Origin: CAYMCO01 sp964388955
GTDB lineage: Bacteria > Chloroflexota > Anaerolineae > Anaerolineales > E44-bin32
Direction of reading: 5' to 3'
NCBI GenBank assembly: GCA_964388955.1
Contig: CAYMCO010000010.1
Span: 62,001 to 126,000, forward strand
DNA length: 64,000 nucleotides
The position numbers and the translations under genes were made by a program. The notes beneath the pieces were generated by a model. It did not search any database. It saw only the letters and a list, made by a program, of their open reading frames with translations, and had not been told where the DNA came from. The first letter of the stretch is position 1; each line of letters opens with the position of its first letter. Positions 16,664 to 24,856 of the stretch are shown piece after piece.

Positions 16664-16705
16664 CACTCCCAGACCTGCCCCCCTTTGGTCTGGGAGTGCG
16701 CTTTT
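16664..16705 (+). terminator. Intrinsic terminator or attenuator upstream of malic enzyme
   Basis: Perfect 12-bp stem CACTCCCAGACC / GGTCTGGGAGTG with an 11-nt loop, then CGCTTTTTCTC: a textbook factor-independent terminator. It ends about 190 nt before the malic enzyme start and 280 nt after the tRNA terminator, so it must serve a transcript begun in between. Confidence 0.8.
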
Positions 16706-16896
16706 TCTCACCCTCAACGATCCCCCCACAATTCACCCCTGCACGGGCACATATGGAACCTCCGCAAATGATATACAATAGCCTGCGCGCCCGGCGAAAC
16801 GCGGCTGGCCGGGCGCATCAACCGCTGCCCGCAATCTGGAAGTTGAACGGTCTGCGTCGGGCCCATCCAATGCGGCAGCCACTCAGGAGCATATCC

Positions 16897-19146
16897 ATGA
16901 CCATCACGAAGCAAGAAGCCCTCGCCTACCATCGTTCGGGTCGCGCCGGCAAGATTGAGGTCAACCCCACCAAGCCGTTGGCCACACAGCGGGATCTGTC
17001 ATTGGCCTACACACCGGGTGTCGCCCAACCGGTGCTCGAAATCGAGCGGGACCCCCTGACAGCCTTCGAGTTGACGGCCAAGGGGAATCTGGTGGCGGTT
17101 GTGTCCAACGGGACGGCAATCCTCGGGTTGGGCGACCGCGGCCCGCTGGCCTCGAAACCGGTCATGGAGGGGAAAGGCGTCCTCTTCAAGGTCTTTGCGG
17201 ATGTGGACGTGTTCGACATCGAGGTCGATTGCCATGACCCGGATGAGTTGGTGCGCATTGTGGCCGCCATCTCTCCTACCTTTGGCGGGATCAACCTGGA
17301 GGATATCAAGGCGCCCGAGTGCTTCCATATCGAGTCCCGCCTCCGGGAGATCCTGGATATCCCCGTCTTCCACGATGACCAGCACGGAACAGCGATCATC
17401 TCCGGCGCTGCGCTGCTGAATGGCTTGGAGGTGGTGGGCAAGAATATCGGCGAAGTGCGCGTCGTCGTCTCGGGGGCAGGGGCGTCGGCCATCTCGTGCA
17501 GTGAACTGGCCGTGCACCTGGGGGTCCGGCGGGAAAACCTGACCATGCTGGATAGCCGGGGGGTCATCTACCGAGGCCGCATGGAGGGGATGAACGAGTA
17601 CAAGGAGCGCTTCGCCACCGACACGGACGCCCGGGATCTTGCCCAGGCCGTGGCAGGGGCGGACGTATTCTACGGTCTGTCAGTGGCCGATGTCCTCACC
17701 CCTGAGATGGTGATGACCATGGCGGATCGGCCGCTCATATTCGCCTTGGCCAATCCCGACCCCGAGATCCCCTATGACGTCGCCAAGGCAGCCCGGCCGG
17801 ATGCCATCGTCGCCACCGGGCGCAGCGACTTCCCCAATCAGATCAACAATGTGCTTGGTTTTCCCTTCATCTTTCGCGGTGCGCTGGATGTGGGGGCCAG
17901 AGCGATCAACATGGAGATGAAGCTGGCCGCCGCCCGATCTCTCGCCGAATTGGCCAAGGAAGACTTGCCGGACAGTGTGCTCCGCGCATATGACCTTGAG
18001 AAGCTGAAGTTTGGGCCAGACTACATCATCCCCAAGCCCTTTGACCCGCGAGTCCTGCTCTGGGAGGCGCCCGCGGTTGCGCAAGCGGCCATGGAGAGCG
18101 GCGTGGCACGCCATCGCGTCGAACTCGAAGACTACCGTGAAGCTCTGGCGCTGCGTCTGGGACACGCCGAGCGCGTGCGGTACTACATCATGAACAAGGC
18201 GCGGGGGGATCCGAAGCGCGTTGTCTTCGGTGAGGGGGAAGAATCGAAAGTCATTCGTGCGGCAGTTCAACTGATCGATGAGGGAATCGCCAAGCCCATC
18301 CTGCTCGGGCGGCCCGATGTGGTCGCCGAGAAGCTGGGGCAGTTGGGGTTGAACTACAAGATGGACGTCGTCAATCCGGAGACCGCCGTTGAACGGGAGG
18401 CATATGGGCAAGCGTACTACGAACTCCGGCGGCGGAAAGGGGTGACCCGCGAACGGGCCCAGGAATTGGTGAAAACCGGGAACGTATTCGGACCGATGAT
18501 GGTCCACGCGGGGCATGCGGACGCCTTTGTCTCGGGGCTTACGTACGACTATCCGGAGGTGATCCGCCCCGCCCTGGAGATCTTCCACACCCGGCCAGGC
18601 GCGAACCGAGCCGCAGGGCTGTACCTCATGATTGTGGAGGACCGAGTCTTTATCTTCAGCGATGCCACTGTGAACATCGAGCCCAGCGCCGAGGATCTGG
18701 CGGATATCGCGTGTTTGGCGGCGGACTTCGCAATGGAATTGGAGCTTGAGCCGCGCGTGGCGATGCTCTCCTTCTCCAACTTCGGCAGCACCCGGCATCC
18801 GCTGGCGGAGAAAGTCCGGCGCGCAGTGGAACTCGTCCGGAGCAGGCGGCCGGACCTGCAGGTGGATGGCGAAATGCAGGCGGACACGGCGCTTGTGCCG
18901 GAGATCGTTGAAAAGCGCTATCCCTTCAGCCGCGTGAAGGACGCCAATATCCTGATCTTCCCCTCCCTTGAGGCCGCCAACGTGGCTTATAAGCTGCTCG
19001 ACCATCTGGGAAATGCGCGCGCCATCGGGCCGATCCTGCTGGGCATCGGCGCGCCGATTCATGTGCTGCAAACCGGGGCGGATGTGGAGGACATCGTCCA
19101 TATGGCCGCCGTGGCCGTGATGGACGCCCAGAGCCGCTCCCGGTGA
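16897..19146 (+). CDS. maeB: NADP-dependent malic enzyme with phosphotransacetylase-like C-terminus
   Basis: Oxidative decarboxylation of malate to pyruvate, 749 aa. The catalytic half (1-430) has LAYTPGVAQPVLEI, DVFDIEVDCHDPDELV, FHDDQHGTAIISGAALLN, the nucleotide loop VVSGAGASAISC and ALANPDPEI. Residues ~440-749 resemble phosphate acetyltransferase (RVVFGEGEESKVIRAAVQLI, PILLGRP, LSFSNFGSTRHPLAEKV), as in MaeB-type enzymes where this domain binds acyl-CoA effectors rather than catalysing. The ATG at 16897 follows AGGAG at 7 nt; the frame is open upstream across a terminator and is not used. Monocistronic by appearance. Confidence 0.95.
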   Translation: MTITKQEALAYHRSGRAGKIEVNPTKPLATQRDLSLAYTPGVAQPVLEIERDPLTAFELTAKGNLVAVVSNGTAILGLGDRGPLASKPVMEGKGVLFKVFADVDVFDIEVDCHDPDELVRIVAAISPTFGGINLEDIKAPECFHIESRLREILDIPVFHDDQHGTAIISGAALLNGLEVVGKNIGEVRVVVSGAGASAISCSELAVHLGVRRENLTMLDSRGVIYRGRMEGMNEYKERFATDTDARDLAQAVAGADVFYGLSVADVLTPEMVMTMADRPLIFALANPDPEIPYDVAKAARPDAIVATGRSDFPNQINNVLGFPFIFRGALDVGARAINMEMKLAAARSLAELAKEDLPDSVLRAYDLEKLKFGPDYIIPKPFDPRVLLWEAPAVAQAAMESGVARHRVELEDYREALALRLGHAERVRYYIMNKARGDPKRVVFGEGEESKVIRAAVQLIDEGIAKPILLGRPDVVAEKLGQLGLNYKMDVVNPETAVEREAYGQAYYELRRRKGVTRERAQELVKTGNVFGPMMVHAGHADAFVSGLTYDYPEVIRPALEIFHTRPGANRAAGLYLMIVEDRVFIFSDATVNIEPSAEDLADIACLAADFAMELELEPRVAMLSFSNFGSTRHPLAEKVRRAVELVRSRRPDLQVDGEMQADTALVPEIVEKRYPFSRVKDANILIFPSLEAANVAYKLLDHLGNARAIGPILLGIGAPIHVLQTGADVEDIVHMAAVAVMDAQSRSR

Positions 19147-19343
19147 GCGATGCGAGATCGGCGGCAGGCGGAACGCCGAGCTCCCGCCTGGGGGTGCGAA
19201 GGACCCGCGGTCTTTTTGGGAGGGGTAGGAGCGTGGAGTGATTGCGCCCTGAGGACCGGAAGGTGTAGAAAAGGGTGGCCTCTTGCCAGGGAGCGGAAAG
19301 TGCACTCCCGCGGGCCATCCAAAACGAGTCTTGGGAGCCATGC

Positions 19344-20453
19344 ATGGCCAGAAAAAGCGTCGGTCACGTCGAATTGGAGTGGACCTGCCCGCACTGCGAT
19401 GGGCTGAACCCCGGGCCGGCAGTCTTCTGCATGAGCTGCGGGAGCCCGCAGCCCGAGGACGTAGAGTTCCACCAACCTGCGGAAGTGCATTTGATCGATG
19501 ACGAGGCGGCGCTGGCGAAGGCGGAAGCCCTGCCGGATCTGCACTGCCCTTACTGCGGGGTCCGCAATCCAGGGCGCGCCAAGTTCTGTCAGAACTGCGG
19601 CGGTGACCTCACGGAGGGCACCAGGCGCGAACGCGGGCGGGTTGTGGGCGCCTACAGCGAGGCGCCGGCTTCGCCGGTCATCTGCCCCAACTGTGGAACC
19701 GAGAATCCCGCTTCCCGGCGCAACTGCCGGGCGTGCGGCGCGAGTCTGGCGGGCGACGACGAGGAGATGGGGACGGAGCCAGCGGTTGGAATGCCGCTGG
19801 CTGAGGGGCGCGGAGAGCGCAAGAAGACGCCGCTCATTCGCGTGCTGATGCTGGGAGGGTTGGGGGTAATCGCATGCATCGGGGCAGCGATGCTCCTCTT
19901 TGCGATGCTCAAGACCGACGATCTCACCGGCCACGTTCAGGCGGCTTCCTGGGAGCGAAGCATCGGGATCGAGGCGCTTGTCCCTGTGACGGAATCGGAT
20001 TGGTTGAGCGAAATCCCCGGCGATGCGGAGGTCGGCTCGTGCGAACGGCGCTTCCACCATCAGCAGGATGAGCCGGCAACCGGGGCAGTCGAAATCTGCG
20101 GCACGCCCTACACCATCGACGAAGGGACAGGATATGGCGAGGTGGTCCAGGATTGCTACTACGAGGTGTATGCCGACTATTGTGAATATATGCTGGATCA
20201 GTGGCAGGAGGTAGACCGGGTCGAGATCAGCGGAACGGATCTCGCTCCCTCCTGGCCGACACTCTCGCTGGACCAAGGGCAGCGCGAAGGCGACCCACGG
20301 GAGTCGTACCACGTCGTCTTCACCACTGATGATGAGACCTACAACTACACCACTACCGATCCCCAAGAGTTCACCCGCTACACGCTCGGCAGCGACTGGA
20401 TCCTGCAGGTAAACGCCCTGGGAAGCGTGGTATCGGTCGGACCGGCACAGTGA
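19344..20453 (+). CDS. Membrane-anchored triple zinc-ribbon protein
   Basis: 369-aa protein of unknown function. Three zinc ribbons lie in the N-terminal half: Cys15/18/29/32, Cys68/71/82/85 and Cys114/117/128/131, each CPxC...C-x2-C. A single transmembrane helix (about 164-188, LIRVLMLGGLGVIACIGAA) follows. The ~180-residue C-terminal domain is probably outside the cell; it holds four or more Cys and several Tyr-rich stretches but matches nothing I recognise. GGGAG precedes the ATG at 19344. It is 197 nt after maeB with no evident coupling. Confidence 0.85.
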   Translation: MARKSVGHVELEWTCPHCDGLNPGPAVFCMSCGSPQPEDVEFHQPAEVHLIDDEAALAKAEALPDLHCPYCGVRNPGRAKFCQNCGGDLTEGTRRERGRVVGAYSEAPASPVICPNCGTENPASRRNCRACGASLAGDDEEMGTEPAVGMPLAEGRGERKKTPLIRVLMLGGLGVIACIGAAMLLFAMLKTDDLTGHVQAASWERSIGIEALVPVTESDWLSEIPGDAEVGSCERRFHHQQDEPATGAVEICGTPYTIDEGTGYGEVVQDCYYEVYADYCEYMLDQWQEVDRVEISGTDLAPSWPTLSLDQGQREGDPRESYHVVFTTDDETYNYTTTDPQEFTRYTLGSDWILQVNALGSVVSVGPAQ

Positions 20454-20548
20454 GAAATGAGCTCAAAGCTGAAGGCCAATAGCTCATTGCTCGTCGGGCG
20501 CGTTCCATTTCAGGGGGCGCACTCGTTGGAAAGGCGCCACACGGCGCA

Positions 20549-20596
20549 CATCTCGAGTAGCGCCGAGCTCGGCGAGGCGCGTATCGAGAGGTGCGG
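20549..20596. repeat. Imperfect palindromic intergenic element (copy 1)
   Basis: Contains CTCGAGTAGCGCC - GAGCTC - GGCGAGGCGCGTATCGAG, an imperfect inverted repeat with CTCGAG/TATCGAG ends. A stretch with the same vocabulary lies near 62885-63025, and both are preceded by the same 17-mer TCCATTTCAGGGGGCGC (20504-20520; 62860-62876). It looks like a dispersed palindromic element, but with two diverged copies the family is only suggested. Confidence 0.4.
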
Positions 20597-20869
20597 CTTA
20601 TAATGCAAATCGTCGGTCAAGGCATTTGACGGCAGAGTTGCGGTGCAAGATTGCCCCCAGAGTTGGAACGCACCAGCTCGCCGGGTGCATCCGGGTTTTT
20701 GTTGCGCGGTGCGATCCAATGGGCGGACGATATTCGACCCTGCGGTCTCGATGAGCCCCCGCCTCCGTCCGCGGTGCTATTCCCCTGCCAATCTCGCTGA
20801 AGGGAACGCTCCTGGGGGCACCTGCCGGCGCCAGCCTCCCCCCCTCCTCCTGCATTGCAATTCGATCCG

Positions 20870-20894
20870 CCCCCACCCCCTTGGCCCCTCCCCC
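20870..20894 (-). other. G-quadruplex motif (minus strand)
   Basis: Four runs of at least four C on the plus strand (lengths 5, 5, 4, 5) separated by 1, 4 and 1 nt give G-runs with short loops on the minus strand. Confidence 0.55.
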
Positions 20895-20955
20895 AGCTCC
20901 CCTGGGGCCGTTTTCCCCGCTCCTCCGGAGGCTGGGGGAAGGGAAGAGGTCCGTT

Positions 20956-20988
20956 AAGGGGCGGGGGAGCGGTGCTCCCCCGCCCCTT
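20956..20988. repeat. Perfect 15-bp hairpin
   Basis: AAGGGGCGGGGGAGC and its exact complement are separated by GGT. It is flanked by TTAA-containing sequence on both sides. It lacks a T-run on the plus strand, so it is more likely a repeat-type palindrome than a terminator. Confidence 0.6.
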
Positions 20989-21047
20989 GTATTAACCGAC
21001 CCCTCCCCCCACAGTGACCGCGGTATGGAGAAATCAACGCCAACTCT

Positions 21048-21072
21048 GGGGGGAGGGGACTGGGGTGGGGGG
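21048..21072 (+). other. G-quadruplex motif (plus strand)
   Basis: G6-A-G4-ACT-G4-T-G6: four long G-runs with loops of 1, 3 and 1 nt, a pattern expected to fold very stably. It lies about 185 nt before the tRNA-Arg promoter. Confidence 0.65.
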
Positions 21073-21254
21073 CGAAATCCCGCTCATCCGGCGGGGCCGC
21101 GAACCGAATGCCGATTCCTCCGTTCAAGTAGACTGCTGCCGGGCCGCACGGATGCATACTCAACTTCCTCTCTCCGCCCCGGGGCACAGCCTCTGAGATA
21201 CGAGGCCAACGCCCTTGCCATAAATGACCGGTTGCACCCCGCTCGTCGCCCCAC

Positions 21255-21283
21255 TTGCTCGAGCGATCCCGATGAATTAGAAT
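21255..21283 (+). promoter_or_regulatory. Promoter of tRNA-Arg
   Basis: TTGCTC (21255-21260), 17-nt spacer, TAGAAT (21278-21283), 8 nt before the mature tRNA. Confidence 0.75.
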
Positions 21284-21291
21284 GGTTCCAC

Positions 21292-21363
21292 GCCCCTGTA
21301 GCTCAGTGGATAGAGCGCTGCCCTCCGGAGGCAGAAGCCGGCGTTCGAATCGCCGCAGGGGTA
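21292..21363 (+). tRNA. tRNA-Arg (anticodon CCG)
   Basis: Acceptor GCCCCTG pairs with CAGGGGT (G-U at the first pair); D stem GCTC/GAGC; anticodon stem CTGCC/GGCAG with loop CTCCGGA; T arm CGGCG-TTCGAAT-CGCCG. Discriminator A at 21363; no encoded CCA. A single-gene unit between a promoter and a hairpin terminator. Confidence 0.96.
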
Positions 21364-21366
21364 CTT

Positions 21367-21390
21367 CGCCCCCGATGTCACGGGGGCGTT
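21367..21390. terminator. Hairpin terminator shared by tRNA-Arg and the ETF operon
   Basis: CGCCCCCG (21367-21374), 6-nt loop, CGGGGGCG (21381-21388), then TT. It separates the convergent tRNA and etfA genes. Confidence 0.7.
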
Positions 21391-21414
21391 CGCTTCACCT
21401 CCCTCGTTGGATGA

Positions 21415-22374
21415 CTAGCCCGCTGCCCTCCCTCGAAGCAAGGTTGTGAGCGCGGGAACCAGCCCGTACAGGTCGCCGACAACACCGTAGTCCGCGTGCT
21501 TGAAAATCGGTGCGTTGGGATCGCTGTTCACCGCTACGATCAGCTTGGATCCCATGATGCCCACCGTATGCTGCACCTGCCCTGAGACGCCCAGCGAGAA
21601 CATCAGCCGGGGACTGCACTTCTGCCCTGAAATCCCAATCATGCGTTCCTCGGTCATCCATCCCAGCTCGCTCGAGAGTGGCCGGGTGCAGGCCACTTCC
21701 GCCCCCAGCGCCTCTGCCAACGCCTCGATCATGGCAAGGTCCTCTCGATCCCCCAGGCCGCGGCCGACGCACACCAGACGCTCGCTCTGGGCGATATCCA
21801 CCGCCGCCTTGGGCTTCTCCCGTCGCTCCACCAGTTCGACTCGCGAGGGCTCCAGCGTCAGGTCAAGCTCCACGATCTCGCCCGAGGGTTCATTCTCGAC
21901 GGCCGGCTCCAGGGCGCCCGGCATCACCGCGACCACCTTCGTCGGCGTAACAATGACCTCCCGCGAGACCGTATTGCCCCCCAGCGAGTAGCGGCCCGTC
22001 ACCAGCTCCCCCTCTTCCACTTCAAGCGAAATGGCCTCCGTCACGCATCCCGCCCCCAGCAGCTCCGCCAAATACGGGGCGATGGACCGCCCTCGCCGCG
22101 TCGCCCCCAGCAAGATCAACGTTGCCCCTGCTCGCTCGACGATCTGGGCCAGGGCGCTGGCGAAGGCGCTGTCGGCGTGGGCCTCGAGCGCTGGATCATC
22201 GGAGACAAACACCTGCTCGGGCTGATAGGCTAACAACCCGGTGGCTCTTTCGCGGGCGCCGGATCCCAACACGGCCAAACTCGGCGGACCGAAGTGCCTG
22301 TGGGTTGACCCCGCCCACGCGAGCAAGTCCGCGGCCAATCGATCCTGCTCAGAGAAGACCAGAGTCGCGCTCAC
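21415..22374 (-). CDS. Electron transfer flavoprotein alpha subunit (first ETF)
   Basis: FAD-binding ETF subunit, 319 aa. The GTG at 22374 overlaps the etfB stop by 4 nt and begins VSATLVFSEQDRLAADLL; the longer frame upstream is out of family. The C-terminal FAD domain has CVGRGLGDREDLAMIEALAEALG, SSELGWMTEERMIGISG, LMFSLGVSGQVQHTVGI and VNSDPNAPIFKHADYGVVGDLY, all typical. It is the last gene of the operon etfB2-etfA2-acd-fixC-fixX-etfB1-etfA1. It is clearly diverged from the other alpha subunit (26233-27273), so the two are not a recent duplication. Confidence 0.93.
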   Translation of the reverse strand: MSATLVFSEQDRLAADLLAWAGSTHRHFGPPSLAVLGSGARERATGLLAYQPEQVFVSDDPALEAHADSAFASALAQIVERAGATLILLGATRRGRSIAPYLAELLGAGCVTEAISLEVEEGELVTGRYSLGGNTVSREVIVTPTKVVAVMPGALEPAVENEPSGEIVELDLTLEPSRVELVERREKPKAAVDIAQSERLVCVGRGLGDREDLAMIEALAEALGAEVACTRPLSSELGWMTEERMIGISGQKCSPRLMFSLGVSGQVQHTVGIMGSKLIVAVNSDPNAPIFKHADYGVVGDLYGLVPALTTLLRGRAAG

Positions 22375-23153
22375 CCCCACACCCCCTCCCCCTCCAATGC
22401 CCGAACCAGGGCCTGGGCTTGCTGCCCGGCATCCCCCGCCAGCATCACGCCTTTGCGCTCCTGGGTGGGAGCCAGATTGGATCGCACCTTGATCTGCCCT
22501 TCCAGCATGCCGGCGCCAGTGATGACGTCGGAGAGCGCCCATTCCTGCACCGGCTTCCGGCCCGCTTTGAGTATGGCGGTTAGTGGCGGCAGCCGGGGAG
22601 TATTCAGCTCACTGGTGACCGATACCACAGCCGGCAGCGGGCATGCGAGGATTTCCAAGTCCCGCTCCAGGTCCCGGGCGGCGCGAATTCGGGCATCCTC
22701 CGTGAGCGAGAGCTCACGGACGGTGGTGATCGCGGGCCATCCCAGCGCGGCAGCCATTCGAGCCGGAATCTGCCCGGTATACTCGTCGTCCGAGCCCTCC
22801 CCAGTGAGCACCAAGTCCACGTCGCCGATCTTGCGAACCGCCTCCGCCAGCACTCGCGCCGATAAGGCGAAATCCCCCCCCGCCAACAGTGGGTCGGTCA
22901 CCAGAACGGCGGCATCAGCCCCCATCGCGAGCGCCTCCTTGATCGTTTCGCGCAGCTTCGGGACACCGGCCGAGAGAGCGACGACCTGCACACCATCATG
23001 TGTCTCCTTGATCTGCAGGGCGCCCTCCAAGGCGTTCTTGTCAAACTGCCCCAGCACGCGCGGCAGACCCTCCCGGATCGGTGTGCGTCTGTCCGCTTTG
23101 AAGCGAAGCTGTGATAGGTCAATGACTTCCTTCATGCATACGACGATTTTCAC
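22371..23153 (-). CDS. Electron transfer flavoprotein beta subunit (first ETF)
   Basis: ETF small subunit, 260 aa, starting with GTG (MKIVVCMKEVIDLSQLRF) after AGGTGAGGC. It carries the family signature of alternating alpha/beta strands: VVALSAGVPKLRETIKEALAMGAD, LVLTGEGSDDEYTGQIPARMAAALGWP and LPAVVSVTSELNTPRLPPL. It directly follows fixX (10-nt gap) and is coupled to its alpha partner. The nucleotide-loop region (GSDDEYTGQ) differs from the GRSSVDSDTG of the second beta subunit, so the two ETFs probably have distinct partners or potentials. Confidence 0.92.
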   Translation of the reverse strand: MKIVVCMKEVIDLSQLRFKADRRTPIREGLPRVLGQFDKNALEGALQIKETHDGVQVVALSAGVPKLRETIKEALAMGADAAVLVTDPLLAGGDFALSARVLAEAVRKIGDVDLVLTGEGSDDEYTGQIPARMAAALGWPAITTVRELSLTEDARIRAARDLERDLEILACPLPAVVSVTSELNTPRLPPLTAILKAGRKPVQEWALSDVITGAGMLEGQIKVRSNLAPTQERKGVMLAGDAGQQAQALVRALEGEGVWG

Positions 23154-23163
23154 GCCTCACCTC

Positions 23164-23463
23164 TCATCCGAAGCGATACTGCACGCCGAAGCCGGCTCGC
23201 GGATAGCGCCATTCCAAGGCCTCATCCTGGCAGACGATCATACAGGTCCCGCACTCGAGGCAGCCCTCGTAGTCGACGAAGATCTCGTCTCTTTCCTCGA
23301 CGTAGCTGTAGAGATCGGCCGGGCATACGTACAAGCACGGCCTGAGCGTGCAATTCTTGCGGCACACATCATGCTCAATGATGATGTGCGGCTGCCCGGA
23401 GTCGATCTTGAAGACATCCAGGCCGAGCTTATCCTCCAAAGATAGAGCCGCCGTTTCATTCAC
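23164..23463 (-). CDS. fixX: FixX-type ferredoxin
   Basis: Small iron-sulfur protein that works with the FixC/ETF-quinone oxidoreductase, 99 aa. Starts SLEDKLGLDVFKIDSGQPHI after a short leader and ends with a CPADLY / GCLECGTCMIVC cluster-binding segment, the FixX pattern. The GTG at 23463 gives the usual FixX length and lies 16 nt after the fixC stop; a TTG at 23511 in the same frame would overlap fixC by 32 nt and add an unusual Cys-rich leader. Start uncertain. Confidence 0.85.
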   Translation of the reverse strand: MNETAALSLEDKLGLDVFKIDSGQPHIIIEHDVCRKNCTLRPCLYVCPADLYSYVEERDEIFVDYEGCLECGTCMIVCQDEALEWRYPRAGFGVQYRFG

Positions 23464-23479
23464 GCTTGCCGCCACCCCT

Positions 23480-24784
23480 TCACAATCGACGCAGTCTCCA
23501 CAAATCTCCAAGCAAGGCGTTGAGGGGCACTCTTCTCAGCGACCCACGGATCGTGGGCCAGATCCCCTGCTTGGGATCCGAATCCAGCCAGAACAACCCC
23601 CGCAGGATCTCGGCGATCACGGCCGGATATTCCCCGTACAGGCGCGGGTTTTCCAAGAACCGCGCCATCCCGCGGAAGGTCTCCTGATCCTGGAGAACAA
23701 AGCTTTCCTGCAGCGCGACCTCATAGCGGCGCAGCGAAGACGCCGAAAAGTCCCCCCGGTCGAAGGCCTCCAGGATCGCACGCGCCGCCAGGGCGCCCGA
23801 GGCCAGGGCGAAATCCATGCCGCGTACGCTGAAACCCATATTCAACGACAAGCCGGCCGCATCTCCGACCACGATCAAGCCGCCGCGAACGAGAGCGGAG
23901 AGCCCCGTGTGGGCGCTCTCGGGGATGGCATGCGCCGAGTACTCGACTACTCGGCCCCCGGCCAGAGATGCCTGGATCTCCGGCCGGCGTTTGAAGCCGT
24001 CCATCAATTCGTGCGCGTGGAACCGTGACCCCCGCTCCATCATGGCCCCCATGCCCAGCACAAGCCCGATGGAGAGGCTTTCGCGGTTGGTGTACAGGAA
24101 TCCACCGCCCGCCACACCTTCCGTGATCGTCCCAAAAAACAATTGGGCCAGCCCCTCACCGTCCTCCAGGTTGTATCGCTCCTGGATGGCTTCCGCGGGG
24201 AGTTCAACGACCTCCTTGACGCCCAATGCGAATCGAGAGGGGTCCAGGCGCTTCCGCAAGCCCGCGCGCTCCGCGATGAATGACAACCCGCCATCGGCCG
24301 CCACGACCACGCGCGCATGCACTTCATCGCCGGCGGCGCTGATGCCAATCACCTGCTGCCCATCCCAAACCAAATCATCGACTTTGTACCCGCTGACCAC
24401 CAGCGCCCCCCGGCCTCCCGCTTGATCCGCCAGCCAACGATCAAACTTGCCGCGCAGGAGGGTGACGCTGTGGGGCGGCCCCTGGGCAAACCCTCGATCT
24501 TGGAACTCCATGGTGGTCACGGAGGTCTCCGAGGTCATGCTCAGCCGCTCTTTCACCACCCGGCGCTCCACGGCCTCGGGAGGCAGATCATCGCCCCCCA
24601 ACAATTCCGGAAAGAATGGCCGGACGGGGTTGAGGTAGAGGCGACCACCGGTCACATTCTTGGCCCCGGGATAGTCGCCGCGTTCAACGACCAGGACCTC
24701 GAGCCCCGCCCCGGCAAGATGAAACGCGGCGCCCAGGCCCGCCAGCCCCGCGCCGACCACGATCACGTCCACGCTTTCAGCCAT
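23480..24784 (-). CDS. fixC: FixC-type ETF:quinone oxidoreductase flavoprotein
   Basis: FAD-dependent oxidoreductase passing electrons from ETF to the quinone pool, 434 aa. N-terminal dinucleotide fold DVIVVGAGLAGLGAAFHLAGAG, GRLYLNPVRPFFPEL, the mid-protein VVVAADGGLSFIAERAG and the second FAD motif GGLIVVGDAAGLSLNMGFSVRGMD are in order. It lies 72 nt after the acyl-CoA dehydrogenase and 16 nt before fixX. Together with FixX it equals the single larger ETF-QO of mitochondria, whose ferredoxin domain is fused. Confidence 0.93.
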   Translation of the reverse strand: MAESVDVIVVGAGLAGLGAAFHLAGAGLEVLVVERGDYPGAKNVTGGRLYLNPVRPFFPELLGGDDLPPEAVERRVVKERLSMTSETSVTTMEFQDRGFAQGPPHSVTLLRGKFDRWLADQAGGRGALVVSGYKVDDLVWDGQQVIGISAAGDEVHARVVVAADGGLSFIAERAGLRKRLDPSRFALGVKEVVELPAEAIQERYNLEDGEGLAQLFFGTITEGVAGGGFLYTNRESLSIGLVLGMGAMMERGSRFHAHELMDGFKRRPEIQASLAGGRVVEYSAHAIPESAHTGLSALVRGGLIVVGDAAGLSLNMGFSVRGMDFALASGALAARAILEAFDRGDFSASSLRRYEVALQESFVLQDQETFRGMARFLENPRLYGEYPAVIAEILRGLFWLDSDPKQGIWPTIRGSLRRVPLNALLGDLWRLRRL

Positions 24785-24856
24785 TGCTCCCCATTGGAAG
24801 ATGCCGATCCAAGGCCGCTCGCCCCAGTAGTCCGGCCGGCAGGGGCCGTGCCGGGC

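Larger units (their letters stand above)
20454..21254. other. Long intergenic spacer rich in hairpins and G/C runs
   Basis: No credible gene in about 800 bp. It contains a palindromic segment (20549-20596), C-runs forming a G4 motif on the minus strand (20870-20894), a 15-bp hairpin (20956-20988) and a G4 motif on the plus strand (21048-21072). Possible open frames are low-complexity and lack ribosome-binding sites. Confidence 0.7.

Noticed and set aside
17680..19341. 553-aa open frame opposite malic enzyme
   Set aside because: Long antisense frame in GC-rich DNA; composition (His/Arg/Gly-rich) is that of a shadow and the plus strand is certain coding sequence.
20599..20604. TATAAT hexamer in the spacer before tRNA-Arg
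   Set aside because: No -35 at 15-19 nt and no gene or RNA downstream for 650 nt.
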